In this document: positions 24,605-63,642 of the stretch, in pieces
How positions within the stretch are numbered: the first letter of the stretch is position 1
Layout of the letters: each line of letters opens with the position of its first letter
Assembly (NCBI GenBank): GCA_028583405.1
Contig: CM053253.1
Span: 11,915,112-11,979,111 of the forward strand
DNA length: 64,000 nucleotides
Direction of reading: 5' to 3'
Origin: Pogonophryne albipinna
Lineage: Eukaryota; Chordata; Actinopteri; Perciformes; Artedidraconidae
Made by a program: the position numbers and the translations under genes
The notes under the pieces: model-generated
What the model saw: the letters and a program-made list of their open reading frames with translations, nothing else
Database searches by the model: none
Told to the model about the DNA's origin: nothing

Positions 24605-24730
24605 CGATAAGATACGATAATACTTTATTGGTCAGATCAAGTCTGAAATTTGATTTGCATCACAGCAGCTCAATGTGTAACATCAACATTAACATAACAT
24701 AACTGTTCTGAATAAAAGAAAATAACGTTT
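24605..24730 (-). repeat. Dispersed repeat end with GATAAGATACGATAATAC
   Basis: The phrases ACTTTATTGGTC and CACAGCAGCTCAATGTGT are typical of an abundant teleost repeat whose tail also appears inverted at 3232-3280. Family name not assigned. Confidence 0.5.
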
Positions 24731-26539
24731 GAAAAAAGGAAAAAACACAACGTAATAAAACATTAACTTTACAGAAAAAGCTAGGCAATTAAGTGAAATT
24801 ACTTTTAAAACATCCTGTTTAGTAAAACGAGCACACTTTTTTTACAAAGTAGGCTACCTCCTAAATCCAAAAACCGTGAGGACATGGTTTCAAGGATGAC
24901 ACATTTCCTCAGGAAAAATTATGAGTTGACAGTCCATTGAACCTTCTGGTTTTTGTCTTCATACAAAATATATAATTGGCTTCCAGATAAATTGAATAAT
25001 TGGTGACCTAGTCAAATTCCTCGTAGCCTACGTGTGAACCTACCTGGTAAACCCGTTTTTTCCTCATCCTTCAAGAAATATTAATGTTTAACTCATAACC
25101 CTTTGGATAAACCCGTTTAGTGTGCAATGCATGTTGTTCTGGTCATCGAAAATCAGCCCTAATTTGTAAGCTTTTATTTTGAATTGAAATTGCAGTCAGT
25201 CCCGGTGTCGTGCTGTTTAACTCCGGCTGGTTTGATGCAGCTCTCCTCAGCCCAGGCTGCTCTCACTCCTCTCAGTCCCTTTCAGTGACTCGGCACTCCC
25301 TCTAGAGGAGAAGCCGTGTATGCAGCAAGTCGACCAACAGCTGAGAGCTCCAACATGACAGCCAGAAGTCACAAATACACGTATTATAATAATATTAATA
25401 ATAATAATAATAATATTAATAAATTATGAATATATTATTATATTATATTAGTAAAAATACATATAACTCAGTTAATACATACATATAAATAAAATATATT
25501 ATTATTTGTTTTATTTATGTAGCACTTTCTTGTTTAGCTGGAAGTGCTTTCCTGATTCAAATATTTACAACATTAAAAAATGTAAATGATACAAATCTGA
25601 AACCCACATAAGCCCTGCCCCCTGTACAACGTACAACTTTTGGTAAAAGAGATAAACAAAAAATAATAATAATGTGGAATTTAAGAGAATACCTGGTTAT
25701 AGATAAACAGATAAGGATATAAAATCATAAAAAGGCTATATTTACTAAAAGGTGACAGGCCCTCTCAAGCACTTAATGTTTTAAACTAACACAAATAAAC
25801 TCGAAAGCAAAACTTGCAAAAATAGATAGTATTGTAATCAGTTAACTATTGGGTTGAGGAATATCACAAATGTGTGAGTTTGAGAGGGACAGGGCATGGT
25901 GAGACAGCCTCCACTGACGGCTCTGGGCTGGACCATTGACGGGTCTGAAACACAGGTGCAACAGGTGGGGCAATTCTAGAAGATGGCACAAAGGTAACCT
26001 CTAGTCTAAATCACTCCCCACATCTTCAATTTGTTAAGCAATTCAGAAAAAGAAGAAATCAGCTAACATGTATAATGCGAGACTGAATCAACAAAACAGA
26101 GAGGCAATTCGGTCTGATTACATAGGAGAGAACCTTTCTGCCACTAAAGGGATAGTTCAGATGTTTTGATGTGGGTTGTAAGAGGTTCTCCTATCGATAA
26201 CAGAGAGAAGTACCAGCATGGCAGTAATGCTGAGACTCTAGTTAGTTCACTACATGTATAAACTCACAATCTGCTGGTTTCACATGGTAGACCTTAACTA
26301 TGTTCTACACCAGTTGTATAGGTCGTGCCTTGTAGAGTAATACTGCCTGAGTCTAAATAACTCAACACAGGTGTAGTTAAATGCTTTGTCCAACTGGACA
26401 GGCAAGATCAGGCAAACTACTCATAAATCTGCCAGCAGAAGGAACATCAGCAACAGGTATGCTTGAAAGAGAAAGACAAATGCTTTGGCAGCAAAGTGTC
26501 AAAAACAACCTGGCAAATGGATATGAAGGTAAACTCAGT

Positions 26540-28260
26540 TACGATAAGTGGTGGACGAAATATTCAGATTCTTTACTTAGGAATGTACTTTAAGTATTAG
26601 GAGTAAAAGTAATCATTTCAGAAAAAACAAAAATAATATTGAAATATTTAAGATTTAAGCTGGAACTTAAATACTTTTGAAGTAAAGACTGTGTTCAGCC
26701 TAGCTAACAGATACGGAAAGCCAGCTAGCATTGTCAAAACTACAACAAAAAGCAACAACAATTCTTGTTGACGTTTATTTTATAGGTTTAGAAATTAAAA
26801 CCAGATATGTAGTTTAAAGAGCCGTTACTTAGCTTACACGGTATCATTTGGGGTCGTGTTTCCTAGCTAACAGACAAATAAATAACACAATTTTAAAGTT
26901 GTTTTTTCCACTTGATATACAGCCTAACTTACAGTCTGCTGTTATAATGGGCTCAAGATTAATCAGTACATTTTGGTCGCTAAAGGCAACAAGTTAATGG
27001 TCATATTATAGCCTTAAAAGTTGTTATACTAACATGTTAGCTCAATTGTTACTCACGTCCATGTAGCTTCATTTCCACGCTGTTTCTGGTGAATGTTGTT
27101 ATGGCAAAAATTGTCATAATATTATTTAAGCTATTTTGTTGCTGTCCTTCTGTAATAAAAAATAAGACTCAATGCAGGATAAACAAGTTTCTAAAAAGCT
27201 CTTACAGGTGTTTGTATGTTGACTGACAGTGAAGCAGTGTGCAGCTTGATTAACAGCTCCCTCACTCTGCTGTCACTTTAGTTGCACCTGCTACCAGAGG
27301 TGGAAGAAGTACTCAGATTATTTATTGAAATTATTCATTTGCTCATCAATTCACTGGTTATATTGGGGGTCTATTTGAATTGCTTTATACACGACTGGGT
27401 AGCTTAACCTATAATAATATATTACAATGTCGATTAACATTTTGTATTAATAACCTACATCTGAGTAACCAGAAAATAAATATGTAAAATAAAGTAGTGG
27501 AGTATCACTACTACACTACAAGTACAACAATTGCCTACAAAATGTAGTGGAGTAAAGGTATGAAGCAGCATAATGTAAAAATGTTTAGGTAAAGTACAAA
27601 TACCTAAACATTTGTACTTGAGTAAATGTAATTAGTTCCAAGTTGATGTACACAATAATGCAGCATTTGTAAGAATCAAGTAATATAATATAAAAGTATA
27701 CATATTCTCTGAAATAGGCATAATTCTCAGTGTCGTAAAGTAACTAAGTAGATTTACTCAAGTACTGTACTTGTGTAAAATGTTATATAATATATATTAT
27801 TCTGAATGCACCAATTTGCATAATAAACATACTTTTACCTTTGGTACTTTAAGAATATTTTGATGCTAACACTCCTGTATTTTTACTTGAGTAACATTTT
27901 GAATGCAGGACTTTTACTTATAACAGTAGTACTGCTACTTTTACTTAAGCACAAGATCTGTAGCCTATACTTCCTCCATTTCTAATAATTCTGCATATTG
28001 CTTTTAGGACTTTGATTATATTTTGATGCTTATACTTTAGTATTGTTACTCCATTAAAATCCTGGGTGCAGGCAGGACATGCATACTGTATTTCCACATT
28101 GTGCTAATACAAAAAATACTACTATTACTTTAAGTAACAGATCCAAATACTACTTTCTCCACTGAAGTAGCATCATGAAAATACTCAAGTAAAGTATTAT
28201 CATAATTGTAGTTATACAGTACTTGAGTATCCCTGAATATTACACGCTTACTTTGATACA
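26540..28260. repeat. Cluster of AGTACTCAGATT-type dispersed repeats
   Basis: Several divergent units share GGTGGAAGAAGTACTCAG (27298), ACTTAGGAATGTACTTTAAG (26576), TACTCAAGTACTGTACTTG (27756) and TTCCTCCATTTCT (27970). The family is a well-known teleost non-autonomous element; copies here are tandem or nested in both orientations. A further fragment lies near 30592-30740. Confidence 0.6.
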
Positions 28261-28559
28261 AGTATTACTAGGATATTTAATCTACTGGTTACAACAAAAA
28301 TAATTAAATATTAGATTTGTTTTATCTGTGTATCTGCTAACCAAAATATCTCCCCTATATTATGAATTCAGAGATCCATTCTTTGAAGATTCCACATACA
28401 ATCTACTGTTGTTTCAATTTGTATGACTCTTCCATATTACACACAAACGAGAGAGACCATAGTGATAATATTGACTAACACACCTCTAAAAACAAAAAAA
28501 TATTATAATTGTACACCTGTATGCTGTTTTTTATTGTTATTTGTGCCCTGAAAGCCATC

Positions 28560-28885
28560 CTTGACACCCCCGGCAGAGCCTCACACTTAGTACGGACCTG
28601 AACGGTTGCTCGCCTCGATGACGCTCCAGTAACGGTTTATTTTAGCTCCGGCATTTTTGCTGCTCGCTTAACATTTTTACCCCCGATGTAGCCTATAATA
28701 ACACCCACTTTTTCTATCAGCTTTACTCGGATATTAATCGCCTTTTTTCCTGCCTAATTTTCCGCTCCTACATGCCGCTTCCCCCGCTCTCTTTACTGCA
28801 TTTTCAATGTATTTTGTGCCCCTTGTTTCCTCCAGTAACGTTAACCCATGTCTGTGTGCAACCCGCCTCCCTGCGCTCTCAATAG
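28560..28885 (+). promoter_or_regulatory. cacnb3: cacnb3 promoter / 5' UTR region
   Basis: A GC-richer, CpG-containing stretch breaks from the AT-rich sequence on both sides and leads directly to the cacnb3 start codon at 28886. No TATA box is evident. The exact transcription start cannot be placed. Confidence 0.5.
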
Positions 28886-45631
<16,746 letters not shown>

Positions 45632-45864
45632 GGAACCCCCCCCCGGCCTCCAGATCAGCCCTCCAACTGTCCCAAACACACAACTTAGAGATGAAAAAAC
45701 CTGCCCCAAAATGGTCTCCAAATCAGAAACAGATGCTCAGTTTATAAAGTACACAACTTTAGTTTGATTTTTTAAGAATTGACAGTCACTCTCTTCCAGA
45801 TTCCCAGATTTAGTTATTTGTAGGGGTCGCACTGACCTCTTCAGGGTCAAGTCTTTCAGATTAA

Positions 45865-46384
45865 AGGGACAATTCCCCACCTTTTAAATGGATGTCCAAT
45901 CAGTTTTTATGGTTAATTGAATCAATTGAAAAAAGCAAAAAAACCTCTGTGCATGCTTTATTGATCGATGAAGCTGGTTCCTCCTGCCTACATTTACCAG
46001 GAGGCATTGTGTCTGCAGACGCAGGGTTTCCTCCAGCTCCTCCTAGGAGTGAGATGAAACTGTAAGATGTATCTTTGCCCTTGCCATCCTCTGGTTGTAT
46101 AGACTGGTTAAATATTTTTTAGAGCGGCTTTAGAGCATGCAAGCCCCCCTGGCCACCAGGGGGGGATACTACTAATCTAAGATAAGGTTGCCTGTAGTTC
46201 TTCCTTGCATCAAAATACATCAGTCACCTTAAAATGACTGTACTTAATGCAGGAAGAACAGATTTTGTAGCAGGAGAACTCAGTTTTCTATCAATATAGC
46301 ATGCACTGAGGAATATATCGCTTCAATCGACTACATTTATCATCAAAACTGGTTGGATGTCCACAAAAGGTGGTCGGTTTCCCC
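45865..46384. mobile_element. TTAA-flanked MITE in cacnb3 3' UTR
   Basis: TTAA at 45861-45864 and 46385-46388. The left end reads AGGGACAATTCCCCACC and the right end (reverse complement) GGGGAAACCGACCACC; both continue CTTTT and then (A)TGGA(T/C)ATCCAA. It is 520 bp long with no coding capacity. By position it would be transcribed as part of the 3' UTR. Confidence 0.8.
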
Positions 46385-46805
46385 TTAAAGTCAACAGGGC
46401 TACTCCCCTCTGCAATAGAAAGGTTTCAGGCTACCAGCTGTACGCAAACTCAAACTTTAGCTGCTCCGCCTAAAGTTTCTCTATTGTAGGATGTCTCATA
46501 TACTGGCCTTAAAATTCCTAAGACTTTTAACTATCTTTACTATTGCATGTTTGAGTATAATTATTTTAAGACTATTTGCACATTGACGTCAGAACAGGAA
46601 CTGAATGATCTTTACGGATAAACTAATGTAGGAATGTCTTCTTATGGGAAATAGTAATGCATTTGATTACAATGTATATACTGAATGGGCACCTGGTTTT
46701 GTTTCATTGCTACTATATTTGTTGGATTTTGTTTATATGGACTTGTTTGTTGTTTTTGGAGAAATGTTGCCACCCATGTGTTTTTACTCTGAAGACGGTG
46801 ATGGA

Positions 46806-46842
<37 letters not shown>
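46806..46842. repeat. (CA)n microsatellite in cacnb3 3' UTR
   Basis: Perfect CA tract of about 37 bp on the coding strand. Confidence 0.95.
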
Positions 46843-46845
<3 letters not shown>

Positions 46846-46954
46846 GTATGAAGCTGCAGTACATTACAGTGCTTCTTTCTGGGTATCACTCTTTACACCT
46901 CTTAAGGAAGACAAAAAATATATAAAAACGAGCACAGAGAATGTAAACACAACT

Positions 46955-46960
46955 AATAAA
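46955..46960 (+). terminator. Candidate polyadenylation signal of cacnb3 (proximal)
   Basis: AATAAA about 1.3 kb after the stop codon. The distal alternative is AATAAA at 48347-48352. Sequence alone does not decide which is used. Confidence 0.4.
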
Positions 46961-48529
46961 AAGGGAATGTTATCTTTTTAAATGGTGAATTACTTGCCAA
47001 ACTCGCTTGTTTACATGGAATCATTCACATATTATTAAGCACACGCTGCAGCTTCAGATCTCCAGAGAATGTAAGCTTGCATGCCTTTTTTGCACCTCCA
47101 GCAGCGCCACCCGGTGTCTCCAAAACCCAACCGATCGCCCTGTAATTCGATTGTAGCACGTTATTGATTGTAGCATCCACAGTTTCTACACTTAATCTCA
47201 CCCCCCCCCCCCCCTTGTGTGTCTTTGCCACTCATTGCGTTACGTACTGCAGTTTTATTCGGGTTTTTATCAAAGCAGATCCTCAGGTGTAAGTCCTACA
47301 CACTCATTGCGCTCAAATCCACGAATGTGTCGTGCTCGTGAAGGACTCGTAGCACTCGTGACATGATGTCATTCTGTTCCTGCATTATTAATATTATTAT
47401 TGAGTTCACCAGCCGATTAAGTGTTAACAGCCGGCTTTAAGAGTTACTGGTTTACTGCTTCCATGTCTCACAGGTATCTCTATCTAGTGTTCTGTATATT
47501 TTGAAGACAAAAAAAATCAGCATGATTGAAAAAAAAAAATCTATGCAACTGTTGCATGAAATCTGATTGTTTCTTTTTACAGTTAAGTATTTCAGTAATG
47601 CATTGATTCTGATTCTCCTCGTTGTCTTGTAGTGATAGTCTTGTCTTTGGAGCTACTCACTCCTCACACCACTAACAACACTATGACTCAAAAATAATAA
47701 TCAGAACGCATCACTTTATTTATCCACAGACATTATTTGGGTGGACACTGGTTGACGCACTTTTAAAAGTCACTCACTTAAAAAATTGTCCCAGATCAGG
47801 CCCAAGATTTTTTTTTTGATGATTAAAAATGAATGAGTGAATCATTATTAAAGCCCTGCATGCTTTAGTTCACCAATTAGCTATTTTCATTATATTTTGG
47901 CAGAGTATGTTTTTCAAAGCGGACCAATTTAGCGACTGATAAAAGCAGTTGAAGTTTTTCAATTTATGAAGCACAATTTTTACAAGGGTTATCATTTAGT
48001 TTCCTCTGTCTTATTCTGTATGCAATACTAAGTTAACATTGAACAACTTTAAACGCCTTAGACCATCTGGACTTCCTCTTTCTGTGTGAGTAGATTTAAA
48101 GAAAAAAAATTGCACTACTTTTTTTTGGGATGGTTGCTTTGTGATGCAATAACTGCACTAAATATAACCGTGTATCCACCAGACTACCACAGCGTGCTAG
48201 CGTGACCCAACACGCCTCTTCCCTCTATTTATCAAAAGAGACAGCAAATGTGTAAAAAGTGAGACATTTCCTGCCTGATGCTGTATAGAATGCTTTCTAT
48301 TTGAAAATAGATTTACAATGCTAAGTAAAAATATGACTAAAAAGAAAATAAAAACATGACATTTTATGTACTTTTAATTGTTTGGGTCCTTTTTTTGTTT
48401 CACTATAATACACTCAGTTGTAAATCCACTTCTGAGCAGTGCCGAGAACCTTTGTACAGACTTTTGCATTACATAAACTAACTTGAGGTGGACATTTGTG
48501 GTTCTTAGTTAACAGCGTTGGACAGATTA

Positions 48530-49718
48530 ACACACAATTTGACACCATCTCTCACAACATCCTCCTCACCCGCCTCTCAGACCTCCTAGGTGTCACTGGC
48601 ACAGCGCTGTCCTGGTTGACATCCTACCTCCACAACAGGAAACAGTTTGTCTCCATCAGTGGCTCAAACTCACCCCCGGCCCCCAGGGCTCTGTGCTTGG
48701 CCTCCTCCTGTTCACAATTTACATGCTCCCCCTCGGCCAGATCATCCGACATCATGGACTCAATTTCCACTGCTACGCTGATGATACCCAACTGTATCTC
48801 AGCACCACTCCATCCTCCCAGCTCCCCCCTCAGTCTCTCATCAACTGCCTGCATGACATCAAAACATGGATGTCTTCCAACTATCTTAAGCTGAACAGCA
48901 ATAAAACAGAGCTCATGGTTGTGGCACCCAAGGCCCTGCTCCAGAAGGTTGGTGACTTCGTCCTCGAGGTCGACGGCTGCTCCATCTCCCCATCTCCTGA
49001 AGCCCGCAACCTGGGTGTCATCCTCGACTCCACCCTTTCCTTCCATTCCCACATCAAATCTGTGACCAAATCGGCCTTTTACCACCTAAGGAACATTGCC
49101 AGACTCTGACCGTCACTCTCGGAGTCGGTTGCCGAAACCCTAGTGCATGCGTTTGTCACCACCCACTTGGACTACTGCAATGGTGTCCTGTTCGGGGTTC
49201 CCAACAAAACCCTGGACAGGCTCCAGTATGTCCAAAACTGTGCTGCTAGGGTACTCACGCACACAAAGCCGTGACAGCACATCACTCCCACCCTCATCCA
49301 CCTACACTGGTTGCCGGTCAAGTCCCGCATATCCTACAAAGTCCTCCTCCTTACCTACAAGTCCCTCCATGCCCTTGCCCCCCAGTACCTATCGGACATC
49401 CTTCACCCACATGCCCCACCCCGGAACCTGCGGTCCTCAGACTCTGGCCTGCTTACCAACCCCCGCACCAAACTGCGAACCTTCGGGGATAGAGCCTTCA
49501 GTGTGGAAGCCCCCACCCTCTGGAACGCTCTCCCTGCGGAGATCCGCAACATCCCCACACTCGACGCTTTCAAAAGGGCCCTCAAGTCCCATCTGTTTGC
49601 CAAGGCTTTCGGCCCCTAAATCGATCTGTTGTTTTGTCTGTCTGTCTTTTGTTTTGGCCCTATTACTTGTAAAGCGACCTTGGGTCGCTATATAAATCCA
49701 ACCTATTATTATTAATTT
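48530..49718 (+). mobile_element. L2-clade LINE, 5'-truncated and decayed
   Basis: Reverse transcriptase C-terminal half of a non-LTR retrotransposon. Motifs in order are [29 protein letters not shown], the catalytic block [66 protein letters not shown] and TLWNALPAEIRN. The sequence ends with an (ATT)n tail after CTATATAAATCC, an L2-type 3' end. Frames change near 48680, and in-frame stops fall near 49107 and 49273, so it is inactive. It sits between the convergent genes cacnb3 and ddx23. Confidence 0.9.
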
Positions 49719-49939
49719 GGTGAACATATACTTATGTTCCCTTTAGGATAATCACAATAACTTTAGTGATCCTGACTTTTCATGCGTCAGCACATCGTAT
49801 ACATATGTGGCCACAAGCAGTGTTTACCTACTGCTGAAATCCTGGTTTCTAAAACTTGGAACAGAAGAAGTCTTAGGTACTATTCATTAAGTTTTATCCA
49901 CACTAAAAGTCTGTTGATCTACATTTGAAGTCCGATTTT

Positions 49940-49969
49940 TTTATTGGTTTGTGAACGGGCCATTTTATT
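49940..49969 (-). terminator. Candidate ddx23 polyadenylation signals
   Basis: On the minus strand AATAAA occurs at 49945-49940 and 49969-49964, about 600 bp after the ddx23 stop codon. These are the first canonical hexamers downstream. Confidence 0.45.
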
Positions 49970-50554
49970 ATCAAAACTCCATCCTGCGCCTCTTACTTCG
50001 AGCGCTTGAAGTTTGTGCAAAATATATATATATATTTTTTAGAACAGATGTCACTCAAATGCACTGTATTCACTTCATACCATTGTTTATATTAAAAATG
50101 ATGAATTACAGTTTAGTCAGACGATGCTTGAAGTAAAAGAAAATGGCTGTCACTTCTGGCATGGGTCTCTAACAAAACAAGGTTAAACAGCACTTGGCCT
50201 CACATCCTGGATGGTATTTATCACGGTCGATAAGCGAGGAGAAGCAATTATACAGTGCAGATCAGTTAGACCATCACTTCTTGCTTGTAGAAGCAAAACA
50301 AAACATCTACCAAGGAGTCCACATGTACACACCTTTGAATGAGCAGTCTTTAAATCCTAAAAGCAGTGTGGTAGAAAAAACAAAAACAGACCGAAAACAA
50401 GGGAGGTAAAGGAAAAATAAATGGGCGTAAATTAACTGGAGACCAAGTCCTGAATGCAAAACAGAGAAATGATGACCAGATGCAACACGATAAAACAGTT
50501 TGAGACCCTGATGTGTGTTCAGCTTATTAAGTCCAACTATAACAGCGCGATGGA
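49970..50554 (-). other. ddx23: Probable ddx23 3' UTR
   Basis: Sequence between the ddx23 stop and the first polyadenylation hexamers, without recognised repeats. A short reading frame near 50194 on the other strand has no family features. Confidence 0.45.
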
Positions 50555-60508
<9,954 letters not shown>

Positions 60509-61545
60509 CTGTAAGTAGCATGTTGTTAGTGACAAATGTGCAGTCATTGCACATTCACTTAGTTACATTTTTGATAAGAAAAAGTGCTCTATTACATTTC
60601 AGGACATACATGAATGAACAGCCTACAGTCAAGCTGCTATGGGACTTGCAATTTACTTTTACAGTTTTTCTTCACAGGGTCAGTCAATCTTATTTTTCCT
60701 ATAAGACACTGGACACTGTTTTTCCCCTCAAATGTTCAATGTTTCCGGGGTCAGTTGTTTTGGAAACACTCTTCAACAACTTATAACTCCCTTAAAAGTA
60801 TGTCTCCAAATGTTCAGATGGACAGTTACTACAAATGCAGTTACAAAACATTTTTTACATTTTGAGTTTACACCCACATCAATCAGTAAATATATTGTCG
60901 CTTTGTTTATTTAACAAGCTGCTTATATTACAATTGTTTGTTTAATGATGAGTAATTGGTGCTTGTTCATTTCTCGAGTAAGGAATCAAAGAATTTATCT
61001 CAACATTGATAAGAGTGTCAAAAATCGGAAAGCATCAATAATGTTAAACAACAAATCACATGTAAGCCTGTGTGAAGCATAGTACTAACTTTGGCAACAT
61101 GACTATTAAAACAAAGCGTTTCCTTCTTCTAAACAAGACGAAACGAACCCTAAGTCAAGACCCAGGGAACATAGAGATGACCGCTTTATTATTTAGCATG
61201 CATGTATACGTTTCTGCAGCGAGTGTCTCAAGGTAACATGCATTTTAAGTCTGACGGTAAAAGTTTCAGGCCTGATCTAGTTTCACATAAAGCTTGAACA
61301 TCCACAGTAAGAAAACTTAACGTGTCATAGGGACTTAAAACACAATCAAGTATGTTAAATGTGAGTTACAAATGAATGCAGAGTGAACAAGCTAGCTCCT
61401 TACGCTAGCTAACAACTTACCAAAGAGGCTAATTTTCTCCAGTAAACTGCCAAAAGATTCAACGCTAAAATATCACGCGAGTCAGATGTTTATATTTTAT
61501 ACAACATCACAGTGAAATGTGTGGTTAAAAACATTTAAAACTTAC
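60509..61545 (-). other. ddx23: ddx23 first intron
   Basis: No repeats or RNA genes recognised in this 1-kb intron of the 5' UTR. Confidence 0.5.
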
Positions 61546-61620
61546 CGTAATCACTTGTCAACAACACACTTGCGATGTATGTACGCTTCAAGAAGACGCC
61601 ATTTTGGACACGAGCAAACG
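61546..61620 (-). other. ddx23: Candidate ddx23 5' untranslated exon
   Basis: Minus strand: sequence containing AAAATGGCGTCTTCTTG leads to the donor GATTACG|GTAAGT at 61546 and would splice to the acceptor just before the ATG at 60508. The upstream edge is approximate. The ATG in AAAATGGCGTC is followed soon by a stop in its own frame. Confidence 0.6.
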
Positions 61621-61627
61621 CTAGCAA

Positions 61628-61647
61628 GGGATTGTGGGAGTCGTAGT
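61628..61647 (-). promoter_or_regulatory. ZNF143/THAP11-like promoter motif
   Basis: The minus strand reads ACTACGACTCCCACAATCCC, close to the vertebrate SBS consensus ACTACAATTCCCAGCATGC (from memory). It lies immediately upstream of the candidate ddx23 exon 1, the usual position of such motifs in housekeeping promoters. Confidence 0.65.
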
Positions 61648-61688
61648 TCTGAGCGCTCCACACAGAAAGCAGCCGCTCGACTATTTAA

Positions 61689-61708
61689 ACTACACTTCCC
61701 AACAAATG
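61689..61708 (+). promoter_or_regulatory. Second, divergent ZNF143-like motif
   Basis: The plus strand reads ACTACACTTCCCAACAAATG, a weaker match to the same consensus, about 40 bp from the first and in the opposite orientation. Confidence 0.45.
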
Positions 61709-61869
61709 GATGGGATTTTCACAGGTCCCCAATTGTTTGGCACAGCAACACATGTAGTGCCTGAGCGTAAAACATTTTAGATTTATTTCAGGCACAAGGT
61801 GGCAACCATGTTACAAGTTAGCACAATACTGAGGTTTAGATTAGAGTTTGATACTATATGATTAGGTAT

Positions 61870-63155
61870 CATAGGCGTCATTTGACATGTCCCCACCACT
61901 TTTTGAAATGGCTAATTTTGTCCCCACCACTTTTAAAAAGTTTAACTTATAAATGTTAAGAAAAATAGTGTGCACAAAGATATGTAATAAACAACAACAC
62001 TGGTTTAGTGTCAAGATGTGCAACTTGGACATGTTAGTAAACTTTCAATAGAACATGTAATTTAAAAAAACATTGCTCCCTCTGAGCAGCAGCAGGGCGC
62101 AGGCAATGCACTTAAAAAAAAAAAGTAATGTAAATTAAAATAATAATTCCTCCTTAGTCTCCTTTGTTTGGCCTTTTTGCTTTATTTTCTTGTCAGAGAG
62201 TACCAGAATGTGTATTTTACATGTTAAAAGAAAAAATATATATAATTTAATATACAACCTGAAATGTTCTAAGGCTCTGGATTCGAACCGTCAATCAGAG
62301 TTTATTTATTTAGCCCAATATCACAAATTGTGCTTTTGTCTCAGGGGGCTTTACAGTTTATACAAAACATGAATACGCCTGCCCTGAAGTTTCCAGTGCT
62401 GTAATTTGTTAAAATAATGATTGAAGAGAGAAGAGTCACTGTGTTTCTCCTTCACTGTGTACAACGTGACGCAAAGCTCCAAATAAAAGGGGGACTGGTC
62501 AGAGGAAGTGAAATAAAATTAAAAAACTGGAAGATATTGTTAAAGACACGTGCACTTTCAGAGCAATTGCAAGTGCATTTGATATAAATGTTTTCGTATC
62601 CACAGAATACAAGTCTACCAAGCAAAACAACATTGTGTGAAACACGCACAGACACAGAAATGTATAAATGTAAGGGAATATAAATGTAGAAATACATTTA
62701 AAATATATAATGTGTGTTCTGTTTTGTTCTCAACTTTTAGTTTTTTATTTATACATTCATTTATGTATTTACATATTTATTTATTGTTTCTTGTGTTAAT
62801 GTGTTGATGTATTTATTTCCACACATATTTATTTCAGTTTTTTTCACGTTTATTTATTCTTGTATTTTTGTATTCTTGTATTTATTCCTGTATTTATGCA
62901 TTCACTTATTTCTTACTCCTGTCATGTTCTGTCCTCCATACCTGTTCACTCGTTATGTGCGTAAAGGTACAAATTCCCTGGGTGTTCAATGTTTTATAAA
63001 CACATTGGTGGTCTAGAGTTCTATGCATTAGTTATTAATGGTACTCGACGTTCAACACCCAGGGGAGGGACATATTTTGTCTTCTGCTATGCTGATGTTA
63101 AATCTGGAAAATTGTCCCCACCATTTTTCTAACAAAGTGACGCCCATGGGTGTGT
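61870..63155. mobile_element. DNA-transposon-like element with GGCGTCA termini
   Basis: The left end ATAGGCGTCATTTGACATG followed by TCCCCACCACTTTT is mirrored at the right by GTCCCCACCATTTTTC and AAGTGACGCCCATG (about 63112-63148). The interior holds other repeats: TAGCCCAATATCACAAATTG near 62313 and the TTTATT-rich copy at 62680-62905. No transposase and no clean target duplication. Confidence 0.65.
62680..62905 (+). repeat. TATTTATTCC-rich dispersed repeat, copy 2
   Basis: Direct-orientation relative of 54745-54950, sharing ATGTAGAAATACATTTAA at the start and TTATTTATTCTTGT near the end. Confidence 0.7.
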
Positions 63156-63638
63156 ATATGTGTGCACATGTTTCTGCAGAAAGATAAAATACATTTTGAA
63201 GATGCTGCTATGCCTGACTGCAGTCCGGATTGGCCCGATGCTGATTTATATTCTGGACCAGACGTTTTCATCCACAGGGAGATCAAGAGAGATTTATGAA
63301 GCCCTTCTGAAGGTGAAACTGTTTCAGTAGAACAAATCAAAGTTGATGGTATGAAAGATACAAATAAAACACAAAGGGAGAAGGCACAAGGGGAAGGAAA
63401 CAATAGACTAGTAGACTGTAAAATTCAGATTTGTAGTTTGTATGCTGAGCCGTGGTTCTTTCCTGTTTTCCCTGATTAACAAGTTTGGATAAAAGAGTGA
63501 GGGTGAAGGCTGCACATAACATGAATAATGGATTCCCTCTGCCTCGTATAAATACTAATGTGCAAAGAGCTATTGTGTTCCTCAATGCAAGCAATATATT
63601 TTAGGGAAATTCCTCATCAAAGGGTAACTAATGATCAC
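63155..63638. other. Non-coding, no gene recognised
   Basis: No exon, transposase or RNA gene seen. Confidence 0.4.
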
Positions 63639-63642
63639 TTAA

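Larger units (their letters stand above)
24120..28559. other. Divergent intergenic region, AT-rich and repeat-rich
   Basis: Separates the adcy6 (-) and cacnb3 (+) starts. It contains a dispersed-repeat end at 24605-24730 (ACTTTATTGGTCAGATC), an AT-rich run at 25380-25520, a TTAA-MITE fragment near 26145 (AAAGGGATAGTTCAGATG) and several pieces of the AGGTGGAAGAAGTACTCAGA family at 26550-28260. No coding sequence recognised. Confidence 0.6.
45632..48370 (+). other. cacnb3: cacnb3 3' UTR and downstream flank
   Basis: Sequence after the stop codon at 45629-45631. A MITE occupies 45865-46384, a CA microsatellite 46806-46842 and a C run 47201-47214. Canonical AATAAA signals occur at 46955-46960 and 48347-48352; either could end the transcript, giving a UTR of about 1.35 or 2.7 kb. 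Confidence 0.5.
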
